A stretch of 6,093 nt of DNA, taken from the NCBI GenBank assembly GCA_002299785.1, contig DBNL01000022.1, positions 1-6,093 of the forward strand, in the 5' to 3' direction. Both the position numbers and the translations under genes were made by a program. Shown here piece by piece: positions 1 to 6,093 of this stretch. Position 1 is the first letter of the stretch, and the number at the start of each line of letters is the position of its first letter. Source of the stretch: Verrucomicrobia bacterium UBA673 (lineage in GTDB: Bacteria; Verrucomicrobiota; Verrucomicrobiia; Limisphaerales; UBA1096). Under the pieces are notes generated by a model. That model was not told where the DNA came from and did no database searches. It saw nothing but the letters and a program-made list of their open reading frames with translations.

Positions 1-1838
1 GAATAAACACGCGGCTGGAAGCGGCCACCTCGGGCGCGCACGGTGTAGAGCACATCGCCGCTCTTATCCTCGATGATCTGCACCACGGGGTTTTCGCCGT
101 TGGCAAAGACTAATTCTGGCAAATAACCGGCGACCTTGCGGCCGTCGTTGGCGTCCTGCGCCACGGTAATCGGCCAACCGGGGAATTGCGCCCCATCTCC
201 GTGACGCACATCGCTGAAACGCGGCCAGCACTCGAACGTCACCGTACGATTCTTTTTGTTAAACCGGGCGATGCCATAGCCGTCTGCCCGTTTCTTTTCA
301 TCGTTACGATTCTCGGGGTTTGCGTAGGCGATCATCGAGATTTTGTTACCAAGACCATCCTTGAAATCGCCGGTCCATGGCAGCGGACTGTTCGGAACAG
401 GGTTAGGTCCGGACTGCTCGTCGAGCGGATGCCACCAGCGACCGTAAATGGTATTGACCAGCGCCGGGCTCGTGAAGCCATAAGGGCCATCTCCGTGATC
501 GCTGATTCCGTGTTTTACGACCACCGCAAGATGCTGGTCGCCGCAGAGATGCACTGCCCAAGCTCGGCGAATCAGATCAACCGCCTTTTTTCGCGGCGTC
601 TGCGGCCAACCGTTGCAGTCGAGATCTGCCAAAAGACGGCTCTTCGGCCCACCGTGCATGTGTACCGCGCCGCAAAAGGCGGTCTGCGAGAGAACCCCCT
701 TCATCTCGGCGTTCGTCCAGTCCTCCGACCAGTTCTCGAGAAACTTTTCCTGGCGCAGGCCAAGCAGTTGCAGGCCCGGCAAATCGATCGTTTTTGGATC
801 GTATTTAGGATCGTTAATATGGTCGGGCCGTGGCCCCATCTGCGGGATTTTGCCCGCTGGGCCGCTCTTAAATTTGCGATCCTCCAGCACAGCGAAGTCC
901 ACACCGCCGACGGTGATCCGCGTGAAGTAAACGCTGATGCCGCGATTCACCGGCACGGGATCCGGGCAGTCCGGCAGATGCCACGATTGCTGGCGCTGCA
1001 CCTGGTTGACGTACTTCACTGGAAACTTGTAGCCCCCGTCAGCGCTGCCCGGGAGGGTCGAGTTTTTGCCGCTCTCTCCCCAGACGTTGCCATGGCCGAC
1101 ATCGTGGTCGTCCGGGATGCAAATAGTAGGTCGGTCTCTTATGATGTCGCGAAACTGCATGCCGAACTCAATCCACCCGACGGTGTGCTCGGTGTGGCGA
1201 TAGGTCTGGTCACCCCCGAAAAACAACAGGTCAGGATCCTGTTCAATAATGTTAGTTACAATTTCAGGTCGACTGCCGGCTGTACGGCTTGAGTTACAGG
1301 AGAGGTTGGCCACAACGATCTCGTTTTTGCCGGAAGGGTCACGGCGAATCCGCCCCTCGAACATCGCCTTCGCGCCGTGACGAACACGGTACGGCACATC
1401 CTGCGAGTCGTCCCAATTCTCAACCCGAAAGTGGACGTACCAACCGGGGTAGCGCACCTCCGATTTCCTAGCCTCGACCCACTTGCCATCCCGCTTGAAC
1501 TCCAGCCTAGCCAAACGCTCCTCTCCAGGCTTCAGAGGGTAAAGTTGAGCCGTCATTTTCAGCACGCCGGCCTGGTGGGTGTAGAGCGCAAACGCCATCA
1601 CCTGGTCACGCGGCACATCCATCGGCGGCGCAGCAGCCTTACGCCCCCTGCCCTTGAGTTGCGTTTTCGCACCAGCTCCCTTCTTCCACCATTCGCCGGT
1701 GGTCAAAGAGTCAAGTTGAGGGTACTTCTCGCCAAACGGCTTAGCCGCTTCACTGGCCGCAAAAAAATCCGGAGTGAGAGCCAAAGAGCTAACCCCGGCG
1801 GCGGTGATCTTGAATGCAGTCCGTCGATTTAATTTCAT
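1..1838 (-). CDS. PhoD-like metallophosphoesterase, Tat-type exported (3' end outside window)
   Basis: The frame is open for 612 codons from ATG at 1838 to the left edge with no stop, so the C-terminus is missing. The N-terminus has a twin-arginine pair (R5-R6, then TAFK) followed by a hydrophobic stretch to about residue 26, which suggests Tat export; the Phe is one place later than the usual RRxF. Residues about 70-165 look like the beta-sandwich domain that precedes the catalytic domain in PhoD proteins. Catalytic-type motifs follow in PhoD order: C181 in NLSCNSS (PhoD has a metal-binding Cys in ASC), D210 in GGDQTY, D243-D246 in PDDHD, H393/H395 in HMH, and D434/H436 in CGDQHL. Known members hydrolyse phosphomonoesters or phosphodiesters using metal ions in the periplasm or outside the cell. 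The substrate here is unknown. It follows the Bat genes after 84 bases and has its own likely promoter. I am confident of the superfamily and less so of true PhoD activity. Confidence 0.88.
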   Translation of the reverse strand, partial: MKLNRRTAFKITAAGVSSLALTPDFFAASEAAKPFGEKYPQLDSLTTGEWWKKGAGAKTQLKGRGRKAAAPPMDVPRDQVMAFALYTHQAGVLKMTAQLYPLKPGEERLARLEFKRDGKWVEARKSEVRYPGWYVHFRVENWDDSQDVPYRVRHGAKAMFEGRIRRDPSGKNEIVVANLSCNSSRTAGSRPEIVTNIIEQDPDLLFFGGDQTYRHTEHTVGWIEFGMQFRDIIRDRPTICIPDDHDVGHGNVWGESGKNSTLPGSADGGYKFPVKYVNQVQRQQSWHLPDCPDPVPVNRGISVYFTRITVGGVDFAVLEDRKFKSGPAGKIPQMGPRPDHINDPKYDPKTIDLPGLQLLGLRQEKFLENWSEDWTNAEMKGVLSQTAFCGAVHMHGGPKSRLLADLDCNGWPQTPRKKAVDLIRRAWAVHLCGDQHLAVVVKHGISDHGDGPYGFTSPALVNTIYGRWWHPLDEQSGPNPVPNSPLPWTGDFKDGLGNKISMIAYANPENRNDEKKRADGYGIARFNKKNRTVTFECWPRFSDVRHGDGAQFPGWPITVAQDANDGRKVAGYLPELVFANGENPVVQIIEDKSGDVLYTVRARGGRFQPRVY

Positions 1839-1864
1839 GGTTTAACAAGGAAAGGAGACAGTTG

Positions 1865-1893
1865 CTTATAAGACCGATAGAGGGAAGTTTCAA
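1865..1893 (-). promoter_or_regulatory. Likely sigma70-type promoter for the phosphoesterase gene
   Basis: On the minus strand TTGAAA (1893-1888) and TATAAG (1870-1865) each match the housekeeping consensus at five of six positions and are separated by exactly 17 bases. Transcription would start near 1858, giving a leader of only about 20 bases before the ATG at 1838. That leader reads CTCC/TTTCC and has no Shine-Dalgarno sequence. The 84-base gap between the BatA-like stop and this start shows no clear stem-loop terminator, so read-through from the upstream cluster remains possible. Confidence 0.6.
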
Positions 1894-1922
1894 GTCACAC
1901 CCCACACGCCCTAACAAAACGC

Positions 1923-2942
1923 CTACGGCAGCTTGAGCCAGACGGTGTTGGCGAGGATCAACTCGAGCAGCAGCAACACCAAACCGGCAATGACGAGGTA
2001 TGGAAACAACTCGTCGTAGTTGAAATACCTATCCACCTCCATCTCGGTTTTTTCCATCTCGTCAATCTTGTCGTAAATCTCCTGTAACTTGCGCTGGCTA
2101 TCGGCGCGGAAGTACTGGCCCCCGGTTCGCTCGGCGATTTTTTGCAGCGTATCCTCGTCGATGTTCACCTCAACGTTACGGTAGCGCGGGCGGCTAAATA
2201 CATCGGTGTACGGCATCGGCGCCACACCGCGTGTGCCGACACCAATCGTGTACACCTTGACGCCTAGCAACTCGGCCGCCTCGGCGGCGGTCAGGGGAGC
2301 GACGGTACCGGCGTTGTTTTGCCCATCGGTCATCAGGATGATGATACGACTCACCGAATCCAGGCCTCGCAGTCGGTTTAGCCCGGCGCTGATCGCTGAG
2401 CCGATCGCAGTGCCATCCTCGATGTCCTCACTCCCAGCCTCGAGCCGATCGAGATTAGCCAGGAGAAAGTCGTGATCGAGCGTCAGCGGGGCGGCGATGT
2501 ACGCCTGACCGGCGAAGGCCACCAAACCGATCCGGTCAGCCGGACGGTCGTTGACAAATCCCTTTAACACCGCCTTGGCCACGGCGGCCCGGTTGGCCCG
2601 TTTACCCTGCAATTGAAAATCCTCTGCCAGCATGCTGCCGGAAAGGTCGAAGGCCACAGCGATGTCGATCCCGCTGGCCTTGATTTTTTCGGTACCCTCG
2701 CCCCACTGCGGCCGTGCCATGGCCAGCACGAATAGCAACAGCGCCATCCACCTCAGAAACCCCAGGAGAGCCCCCGACTTGGGCTTGCCCAAGCCCATGA
2801 TGCCGCGCACGAGTTGCACTGAAGAAAACATCAGCGCCGGTCTGCCGCGGGCCCATCGCCGCTGCGCCCACCAGATCAAAGGCAGGAGCAATAACAAGAA
2901 AAGCCACCACGGACTGTCAATTCTCAGGTCGTCAAAAGTCAT
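1923..2942 (-). CDS. batA: BatA-like von Willebrand factor A membrane protein
   Basis: This 339-residue protein has the standard BatA plan: a hydrophobic segment near residues 12-25, a second at about 59-76 ending in the typical ARPQWG, a VWA domain at about 92-290, and a C-terminal membrane segment at about 313-335 just before a short tail. The metal-ion-dependent adhesion site is complete: D99-x-S101-x-S103, T178, and D206 in MTDG. The VWA domain should face the periplasm and bind a partner through a divalent metal. Bat proteins were named for aerotolerance in Bacteroides; their exact mechanism is not settled. The start overlaps the preceding stop by four bases (ATGA), which points to translational coupling. 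BatB is a close paralogue, but the position right after a DUF4381-type gene and the VNIDEDTLQKIAERTGG region fit BatA better. No second VWA gene follows it. Confidence 0.85.
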   Translation of the reverse strand: MTFDDLRIDSPWWLFLLLLLPLIWWAQRRWARGRPALMFSSVQLVRGIMGLGKPKSGALLGFLRWMALLLFVLAMARPQWGEGTEKIKASGIDIAVAFDLSGSMLAEDFQLQGKRANRAAVAKAVLKGFVNDRPADRIGLVAFAGQAYIAAPLTLDHDFLLANLDRLEAGSEDIEDGTAIGSAISAGLNRLRGLDSVSRIIILMTDGQNNAGTVAPLTAAEAAELLGVKVYTIGVGTRGVAPMPYTDVFSRPRYRNVEVNIDEDTLQKIAERTGGQYFRADSQRKLQEIYDKIDEMEKTEMEVDRYFNYDELFPYLVIAGLVLLLLELILANTVWLKLP

Positions 2943-3565
2943 TCTTCCACTTGGGCCTCTCCCTCTCCCACTGTTTCCTCTCGCAAACTCGGCTGAGTTT
3001 CGCCTACCAAACGGCTGGCGGCTTCATGGAGGTTGCGCAACTCCTGCTCCGGCGGCTCCACCTTGGCGAACTTCACCATGTCGCACTCGCCGAGGAAGTC
3101 GGCGAGCAGTTGCTTGTGCTCGCAGACCAGGCGCTGACTCGACTGCAGTTCAAACAGAAACTCCTCGGTCGTTCGGTCCGGCGCATGAAGGTTGAATCGC
3201 TCCTCAAGATAGACGCGAATGATTTGCGATACCTCCGTGCAAAACTGCTCGGCCTCGTGGATCAGACCAAGCGCCCGCTGCAACCGCTCCCAAGCTACGA
3301 CATGCGGCGGCGGCGGCGGCGGGGGTGCAAGTTCTTCGCGGCGACTGGCCAAGCGGCGCCGGACAAACCAAGCGGCAACCCCTATGAGCACCAGCGCCGC
3401 TGCCGCGACGATCAGCCATAACACCCACTCATTGCCGGTGGGGATGTCAATCACGTCCTTCAGCCCCCGGATGTCCGGGATTTCCTGCGTAGCTGCAGCG
3501 TTCGTCGCGGCGACGGAATCGCTCAAAAACGGGGCCGCGGAGTTGGTGCTAGAGGTCGTCGGCAT
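2939..3565 (-). CDS. DUF4381-type single-pass membrane protein of the Bat cluster
   Basis: The protein has 208 residues: an S/A/T-rich N-terminal stretch (1-27), the segment DIRGLKDVIDIP (31-42), one membrane helix at about 46-68 followed by RRR, a run of seven prolines (81-87), and a helical C-terminal domain (about 90-190) ending in CDMVKFAKVEPPEQE (161-175). The DIRGLK...IP segment before the helix and the D-VKFAK motif are what I recognise from DUF4381 proteins and the matching C-terminal part of BatD-like proteins. The helical domain most likely lies in the cytoplasm. The family has no known enzymatic activity and is thought to be a partner of the neighbouring VWA and DUF58 proteins. The start overlaps the DUF58 stop by one base (TGATG). 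The tail after residue 190 is acidic and low in complexity. Family assignment is from motifs and context. Confidence 0.75.
   Translation of the reverse strand: MPTTSSTNSAAPFLSDSVAATNAAATQEIPDIRGLKDVIDIPTGNEWVLWLIVAAAALVLIGVAAWFVRRRLASRREELAPPPPPPPHVVAWERLQRALGLIHEAEQFCTEVSQIIRVYLEERFNLHAPDRTTEEFLFELQSSQRLVCEHKQLLADFLGECDMVKFAKVEPPEQELRNLHEAASRLVGETQPSLREETVGEGEAQVEE
3305..3322. repeat. (CGG)6 trinucleotide run encoding polyproline
   Basis: Six perfect CGG units on the plus strand read as CCG proline codons on the minus strand. With an adjoining CCC they give seven consecutive prolines (residues 81-87) in the DUF4381-type protein, between the membrane helix and the C-terminal helical domain. 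The run is probably a stiff spacer. Gain or loss of one unit would stay in frame. Confidence 0.8.
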
Positions 3566-4524
3566 CAGGCAGCGAGGTACCGGCGTTTTAGTCGCATTTC
3601 AAAAAATTGCTCGAGCGCCGTGATATAAGGCTTGTCGGTGTGAAGCTGAATCGAGTCGATACCCGAGGTGCGGAACAACCGTACGAGTTCCTCCTGCGCG
3701 TCGGCCTGCCGTTGGGCGTAGGCCTCGCGACGGCGATCGTCGCCAGTGTTAATCTCGACGACCTGTCCCGTCTCGGCATCCTGCAGCACCACCCAGCCAA
3801 CATCCGGTAATTCAAGTTCGCGCGGATCGGTGACCTGCACTGCCACCACGTCGTGCCGGCGGTTGGCCTGCCGCAATGCCGTGGCTGACGTCTGTGCCAG
3901 TGTCTCCGTGAGAACTACCTCCCGGCGAAGATGCGTCTCCACCGACCTCCGGCTCGGGTTCGTCTGCCCTAGGAAATCAGACACGCAGACTGTAATCGCC
4001 TTACGAGGCACCACGCGCCCTAGAAATTCCAACGCACCGTTTAGGTTGGTACCGCGGTTTTCCGGCTCGAAAAAAAGAATCTCGCGTATCACACGCAGCA
4101 CGTGGTAGCGGCCCTTCCTCGGCGGCACAAATTTTTCGACCTTGTCTGTAAACAGGATCAGCCCAACATTGTCGTTGTTACGAATAGCGGAAAAAGCCAG
4201 TACTGAGGCCAACTCGGCCGCGATCTCTCGCTTGGTTTGCTCGACCGAACCAAAGAAGCCAGACCCGCTCAGGTCCACCAGAAGCATCAGCGTCAACTCG
4301 CGCTCCTCTGAGTACACCTTAACAAATGGCTGGTTCATTCGTGCGGTGACGTTCCAGTCAATCCACCGGATTTCGTCGCCAGGCGTATACTCGCGCACCT
4401 CCTCGAAGTGCAACCCCTGCCCCTTGAACGCACTGTGGTACTGCCCTGCCAACGTCTCGGTGACCAGCCGCTTGGTGCGAATCTCAATTTGCCGAATTTT
4501 TTTTAGAATCTCCCTTGGGATCAT
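3565..4524 (-). CDS. DUF58 domain protein (VWA-like, MoxR-associated type)
   Basis: The 319-residue protein has no obvious membrane segment and should be cytoplasmic. The DUF58 signature is very clear at residues 35-62: GQGLHF, REYTPGD, then RWIDWNVTAR. A VWA-like fold follows with metal-site residues D84-x-S86-x-S88, T159 in RGTNL and D183 in VSDF. The C-terminal part has RRHDVVAVQVTDPRE (222-236) and ELPDVG, also typical. DUF58 proteins are normally encoded next to a MoxR AAA+ ATPase and with Bat VWA proteins. Here the gene upstream is lnt, 33 bases away. Between VSDFLG and RRHDV there are about 35 residues where I expect about 12-15, so a 20-odd residue insertion is likely. The ATG at 4524 has no Shine-Dalgarno sequence in the intergenic bases, but conserved DUF58 sequence begins soon after it and no better start is visible. 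Confidence 0.9.
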   Translation of the reverse strand: MIPREILKKIRQIEIRTKRLVTETLAGQYHSAFKGQGLHFEEVREYTPGDEIRWIDWNVTARMNQPFVKVYSEERELTLMLLVDLSGSGFFGSVEQTKREIAAELASVLAFSAIRNNDNVGLILFTDKVEKFVPPRKGRYHVLRVIREILFFEPENRGTNLNGALEFLGRVVPRKAITVCVSDFLGQTNPSRRSVETHLRREVVLTETLAQTSATALRQANRRHDVVAVQVTDPRELELPDVGWVVLQDAETGQVVEINTGDDRRREAYAQRQADAQEELVRLFRTSGIDSIQLHTDKPYITALEQFFEMRLKRRYLAA

Positions 4525-4526
4525 AA

Positions 4527-4597
4527 TGGCGCGAACGCGGACAGCAGCTTACCCGATTCATCCGCCGGTGTGGAGCCTCCGATTGGCGCGAACGCGG
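4527..4597. repeat. 14-base direct repeat flanking the lnt stop codon
   Basis: The sequence TGGCGCGAACGCGG (plus strand) occurs at 4527-4540 and again at 4584-4597, a period of 57 bases. One copy lies inside the last codons of lnt (encoding RVRA), the other in the gap directly before the DUF58 start. The core CGCGAACGCG is self-complementary except at the central AA. It may be a remnant of a small duplication or chance in GC-rich sequence. Confidence 0.6.
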
Positions 4598-6093
4598 CGA
4601 ACCCCTGTGACGACCAGCGCCCAGCCAAAACAGGCCCAGCCAAAAACGTCGCCATACCGATTGTAAACCGTCCGGCCAAGCGGTTGGCCAAGCGGCACCT
4701 CGAACGACACAAACCCAGCTCCGTAGATATCACCACTCTCCTGCCCGTAAAACTGCTGCACTTGGCCAAATGGGTCTATCCAGCACGTCAACCCGTTGTT
4801 AGCGCAGCGGACCAGCGGCACCCCGTTCTCCACCGCGCGAAAGACGGCGTTGGCCGCGTGCTGCCACTGCTCCGGCCCGGTGCCAAACCAGCCGTCGTTG
4901 GTCAGGTTCACAAGCAGATCCGTCCCCGGCGAAACATGCTCACGCCCTCCGTGCGGGAACGAGTCTTCGAAACAAATCAACGGCGCGATCGTGTGTTTGC
5001 CGTTCGGCAGCGCGAACTGCACCGGCTTCGTCCCAGCGGAAAAGCTACCACCGATCGGTGACAAATATTTCATGAATGGCAGTGCTTTTTCGAACGGAAT
5101 ATACTCGCCAAACATGACCAGCCGCCGCTTGCGGTAGCTCGGCAACTGCGGGCCGTCCGGCGTCAGGAAAACGGCGCTGTTGAAATAGCGAACTTCGTCC
5201 GCATCCCGCTCGGCATCATCCACGCCGAAGAGCAGCGTCACGCTGCTCGACTTCACCATGTCAAAAACTTCCGGCCATCGCTCCGCCGAGATCGGCGCGC
5301 AAGCCTCCGGCCAAACCAGCAAATCCGGCTTGGTGGCCAACGCTAGCCGCGACAGCTCCAGCACCTTGGATAATCGCTCGTTGCCGGTGCCGCTTTGCCA
5401 AATCAACTGCTGCGGAATGCTCGGCTGCACCAGAGCGACGGCCAGTTTGTTCACCGGCGGCGGCACTTTGGCGACACGAAAAAAACCCCAGCCACAAACC
5501 AAGCCAAGCACAAGCAACGGCAAAGCAACCTCGGCTGTCCACCTCCAAGGGTTGGCGGGTGCGCAGCGGATTTGTAACACGGCGAACAGCAGGCTCACTG
5601 ACACCCACACCATTAAAAATGACACGCCGTAAACGCCGGCAACCGAGGTGATTTGGATCAGCGGCAGATTTTCAAACTGGCTGACGCCAAGAAAGTTCCA
5701 CGGATAGCCGCCAAGGACCCGAGCCTGCAACATCTCCAATCCCACCCAGGCTGCGGATGCGAACAGCCCAAAACTAAACCGCCGAACCCACGGCCATTGA
5801 AGCTTGGACAGGCCGTTTCGCAGCCAATCGCCGCAAATCCACGCCCAAGCCGCAGGGTACAGCGCCGAATAAAAACTGAGCGCCAGCCAACCACTAATTG
5901 CCCCAGCAGTGTGCGGCATGTTCAAAAGAAACCGCAGCGAAACCAACCGAAAGACCAACGCCGTAACAAAGGCCAGACCGAACAAGCGCCAACGCCGCTC
6001 CCCGGAGACGACCACCAGCCAGGCGCCCGGCACGAGCCAGGCGAGGATAATCCAGCGCGGCTCAGGAAAAGCCAGCGCCAACGCCAAACCCAC
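4558..6093 (-). CDS. lnt: Apolipoprotein N-acyltransferase (5' end outside window)
   Basis: Lnt moves an acyl chain from a phospholipid to the N-terminal cysteine of apolipoproteins, the last step of lipoprotein maturation in the inner membrane of Gram-negative bacteria. The window holds 511 codons. The first in-window codon is GTG, but the opening residues GLALALAFPEP line up with a segment some 20 residues into E. coli Lnt, so the true start is probably just upstream of the window. The N-terminal half has several membrane helices and the GGYPWNFLGVSQF motif (128-140). The nitrilase-like domain (about 215-465) carries the catalytic triad E263 (WPEACAP), K322 (YRKRRLV) and C374 (LICFED), the supporting E330 (FGEYIP), TNDGWFG (398-404) and a WQH motif at 410-412. 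A last membrane helix lies near 482-498. The gene is intact as far as seen and lies 33 bases before the DUF58 gene. Confidence 0.95.
   Translation of the reverse strand: MGLALALAFPEPRWIILAWLVPGAWLVVVSGERRWRLFGLAFVTALVFRLVSLRFLLNMPHTAGAISGWLALSFYSALYPAAWAWICGDWLRNGLSKLQWPWVRRFSFGLFASAAWVGLEMLQARVLGGYPWNFLGVSQFENLPLIQITSVAGVYGVSFLMVWVSVSLLFAVLQIRCAPANPWRWTAEVALPLLVLGLVCGWGFFRVAKVPPPVNKLAVALVQPSIPQQLIWQSGTGNERLSKVLELSRLALATKPDLLVWPEACAPISAERWPEVFDMVKSSSVTLLFGVDDAERDADEVRYFNSAVFLTPDGPQLPSYRKRRLVMFGEYIPFEKALPFMKYLSPIGGSFSAGTKPVQFALPNGKHTIAPLICFEDSFPHGGREHVSPGTDLLVNLTNDGWFGTGPEQWQHAANAVFRAVENGVPLVRCANNGLTCWIDPFGQVQQFYGQESGDIYGAGFVSFEVPLGQPLGRTVYNRYGDVFGWACFGWALVVTGVRRVRANRRLHTGG

Noticed and set aside
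186..1292. Long open frame of 368 codons on the plus strand
   Set aside because: It is antisense to the phosphoesterase gene. The minus-strand frame carries ordered metal-site motifs and a Tat-like leader, while the plus-strand product shows no recognisable domain.
1377..1832. Plus-strand open frame of 151 codons
   Set aside because: It lies opposite the N-terminal part of the phosphoesterase, has no family features and looks like a GC-driven shadow.
1847..1858. AAGGAAAGGAGA as a strong Shine-Dalgarno sequence
   Set aside because: It reads this way only on the plus strand, where no credible gene follows. On the coding strand it is pyrimidine-rich.
1839..1925. Possible intrinsic terminator after batA
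   Set aside because: I found no GC-rich inverted repeat followed by a T-run on the minus strand; the TTTT near 1915-1919 has no stem before it.
2632..3421. Overlapping plus-strand open frames across the batA and DUF4381 region
   Set aside because: They are antisense to two genes with clear family motifs and have Arg/Ser/Pro-rich compositions typical of shadow frames.
4521..4769. Minus-strand open frame of 82 codons across the lnt end and the following gap
   Set aside because: It is out of frame with lnt, whose C-terminal residues through HTGG fit the family. It has no start signal or recognisable domain.
6091..6093. GTG at the right edge as the true start of lnt
   Set aside because: Comparison with E. 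coli Lnt suggests about 20 more N-terminal residues, so this is probably an internal valine codon.

Overview
All five recognisable genes in this window lie on the minus strand, so transcription runs from the right edge to the left. The gene content is Gram-negative cell envelope: an apolipoprotein N-acyltransferase, three genes of an aerotolerance (Bat-type) cluster, and a secreted PhoD-like metallophosphoesterase with a Tat-like leader. GC content looks moderately high, near 57-58% by eye. None of the four start codons in the window has a convincing Shine-Dalgarno sequence. The phosphoesterase resembles a type I associate with Planctomycetota and Verrucomicrobiota. A PVC-superphylum bacterium, perhaps Verrucomicrobiota, is my best guess. 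It is an inference from style and not a phylogenetic result.

Layout, in direction of transcription. Positions 6093-4558 hold lnt, cut at its N-terminus by the window edge, with the catalytic Glu, Lys and Cys all visible. After 33 bases comes a DUF58 protein (4524-3565). Its stop overlaps by one base (TGATG) the start of a single-pass membrane protein of DUF4381 type (3565-2939). That gene overlaps by four bases (ATGA) a BatA-like von Willebrand A membrane protein (2942-1923). The tight packing suggests one transcript with translational coupling. An 84-base gap follows, with a good sigma70-like promoter (-35 TTGAAA, 17-base spacer, -10 TATAAG). The last gene is a long PhoD-like phosphoesterase from 1838 that runs off the left edge with no stop.

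Working together: DUF58, DUF4381 and BatA proteins usually sit with a MoxR-family AAA+ ATPase, and the set is thought to act in envelope stress tolerance or in chaperoning or assembling membrane and periplasmic complexes. Here lnt, which completes lipoprotein maturation, takes the place directly upstream of DUF58 where moxR is often found. BatB, BatC and BatD do not follow BatA, so the cluster is short on the downstream side. The phosphoesterase appears to be a separate transcription unit, exported and probably used for phosphate scavenging or phosphoester turnover.

I found no RNA gene, insertion sequence, CRISPR array, phage gene or clearly novel system. The points worth a second look are the lnt-Bat arrangement, an apparent insertion in the DUF58 protein, a 14-base direct repeat around the end of lnt, and leaderless-looking or non-SD translation starts.
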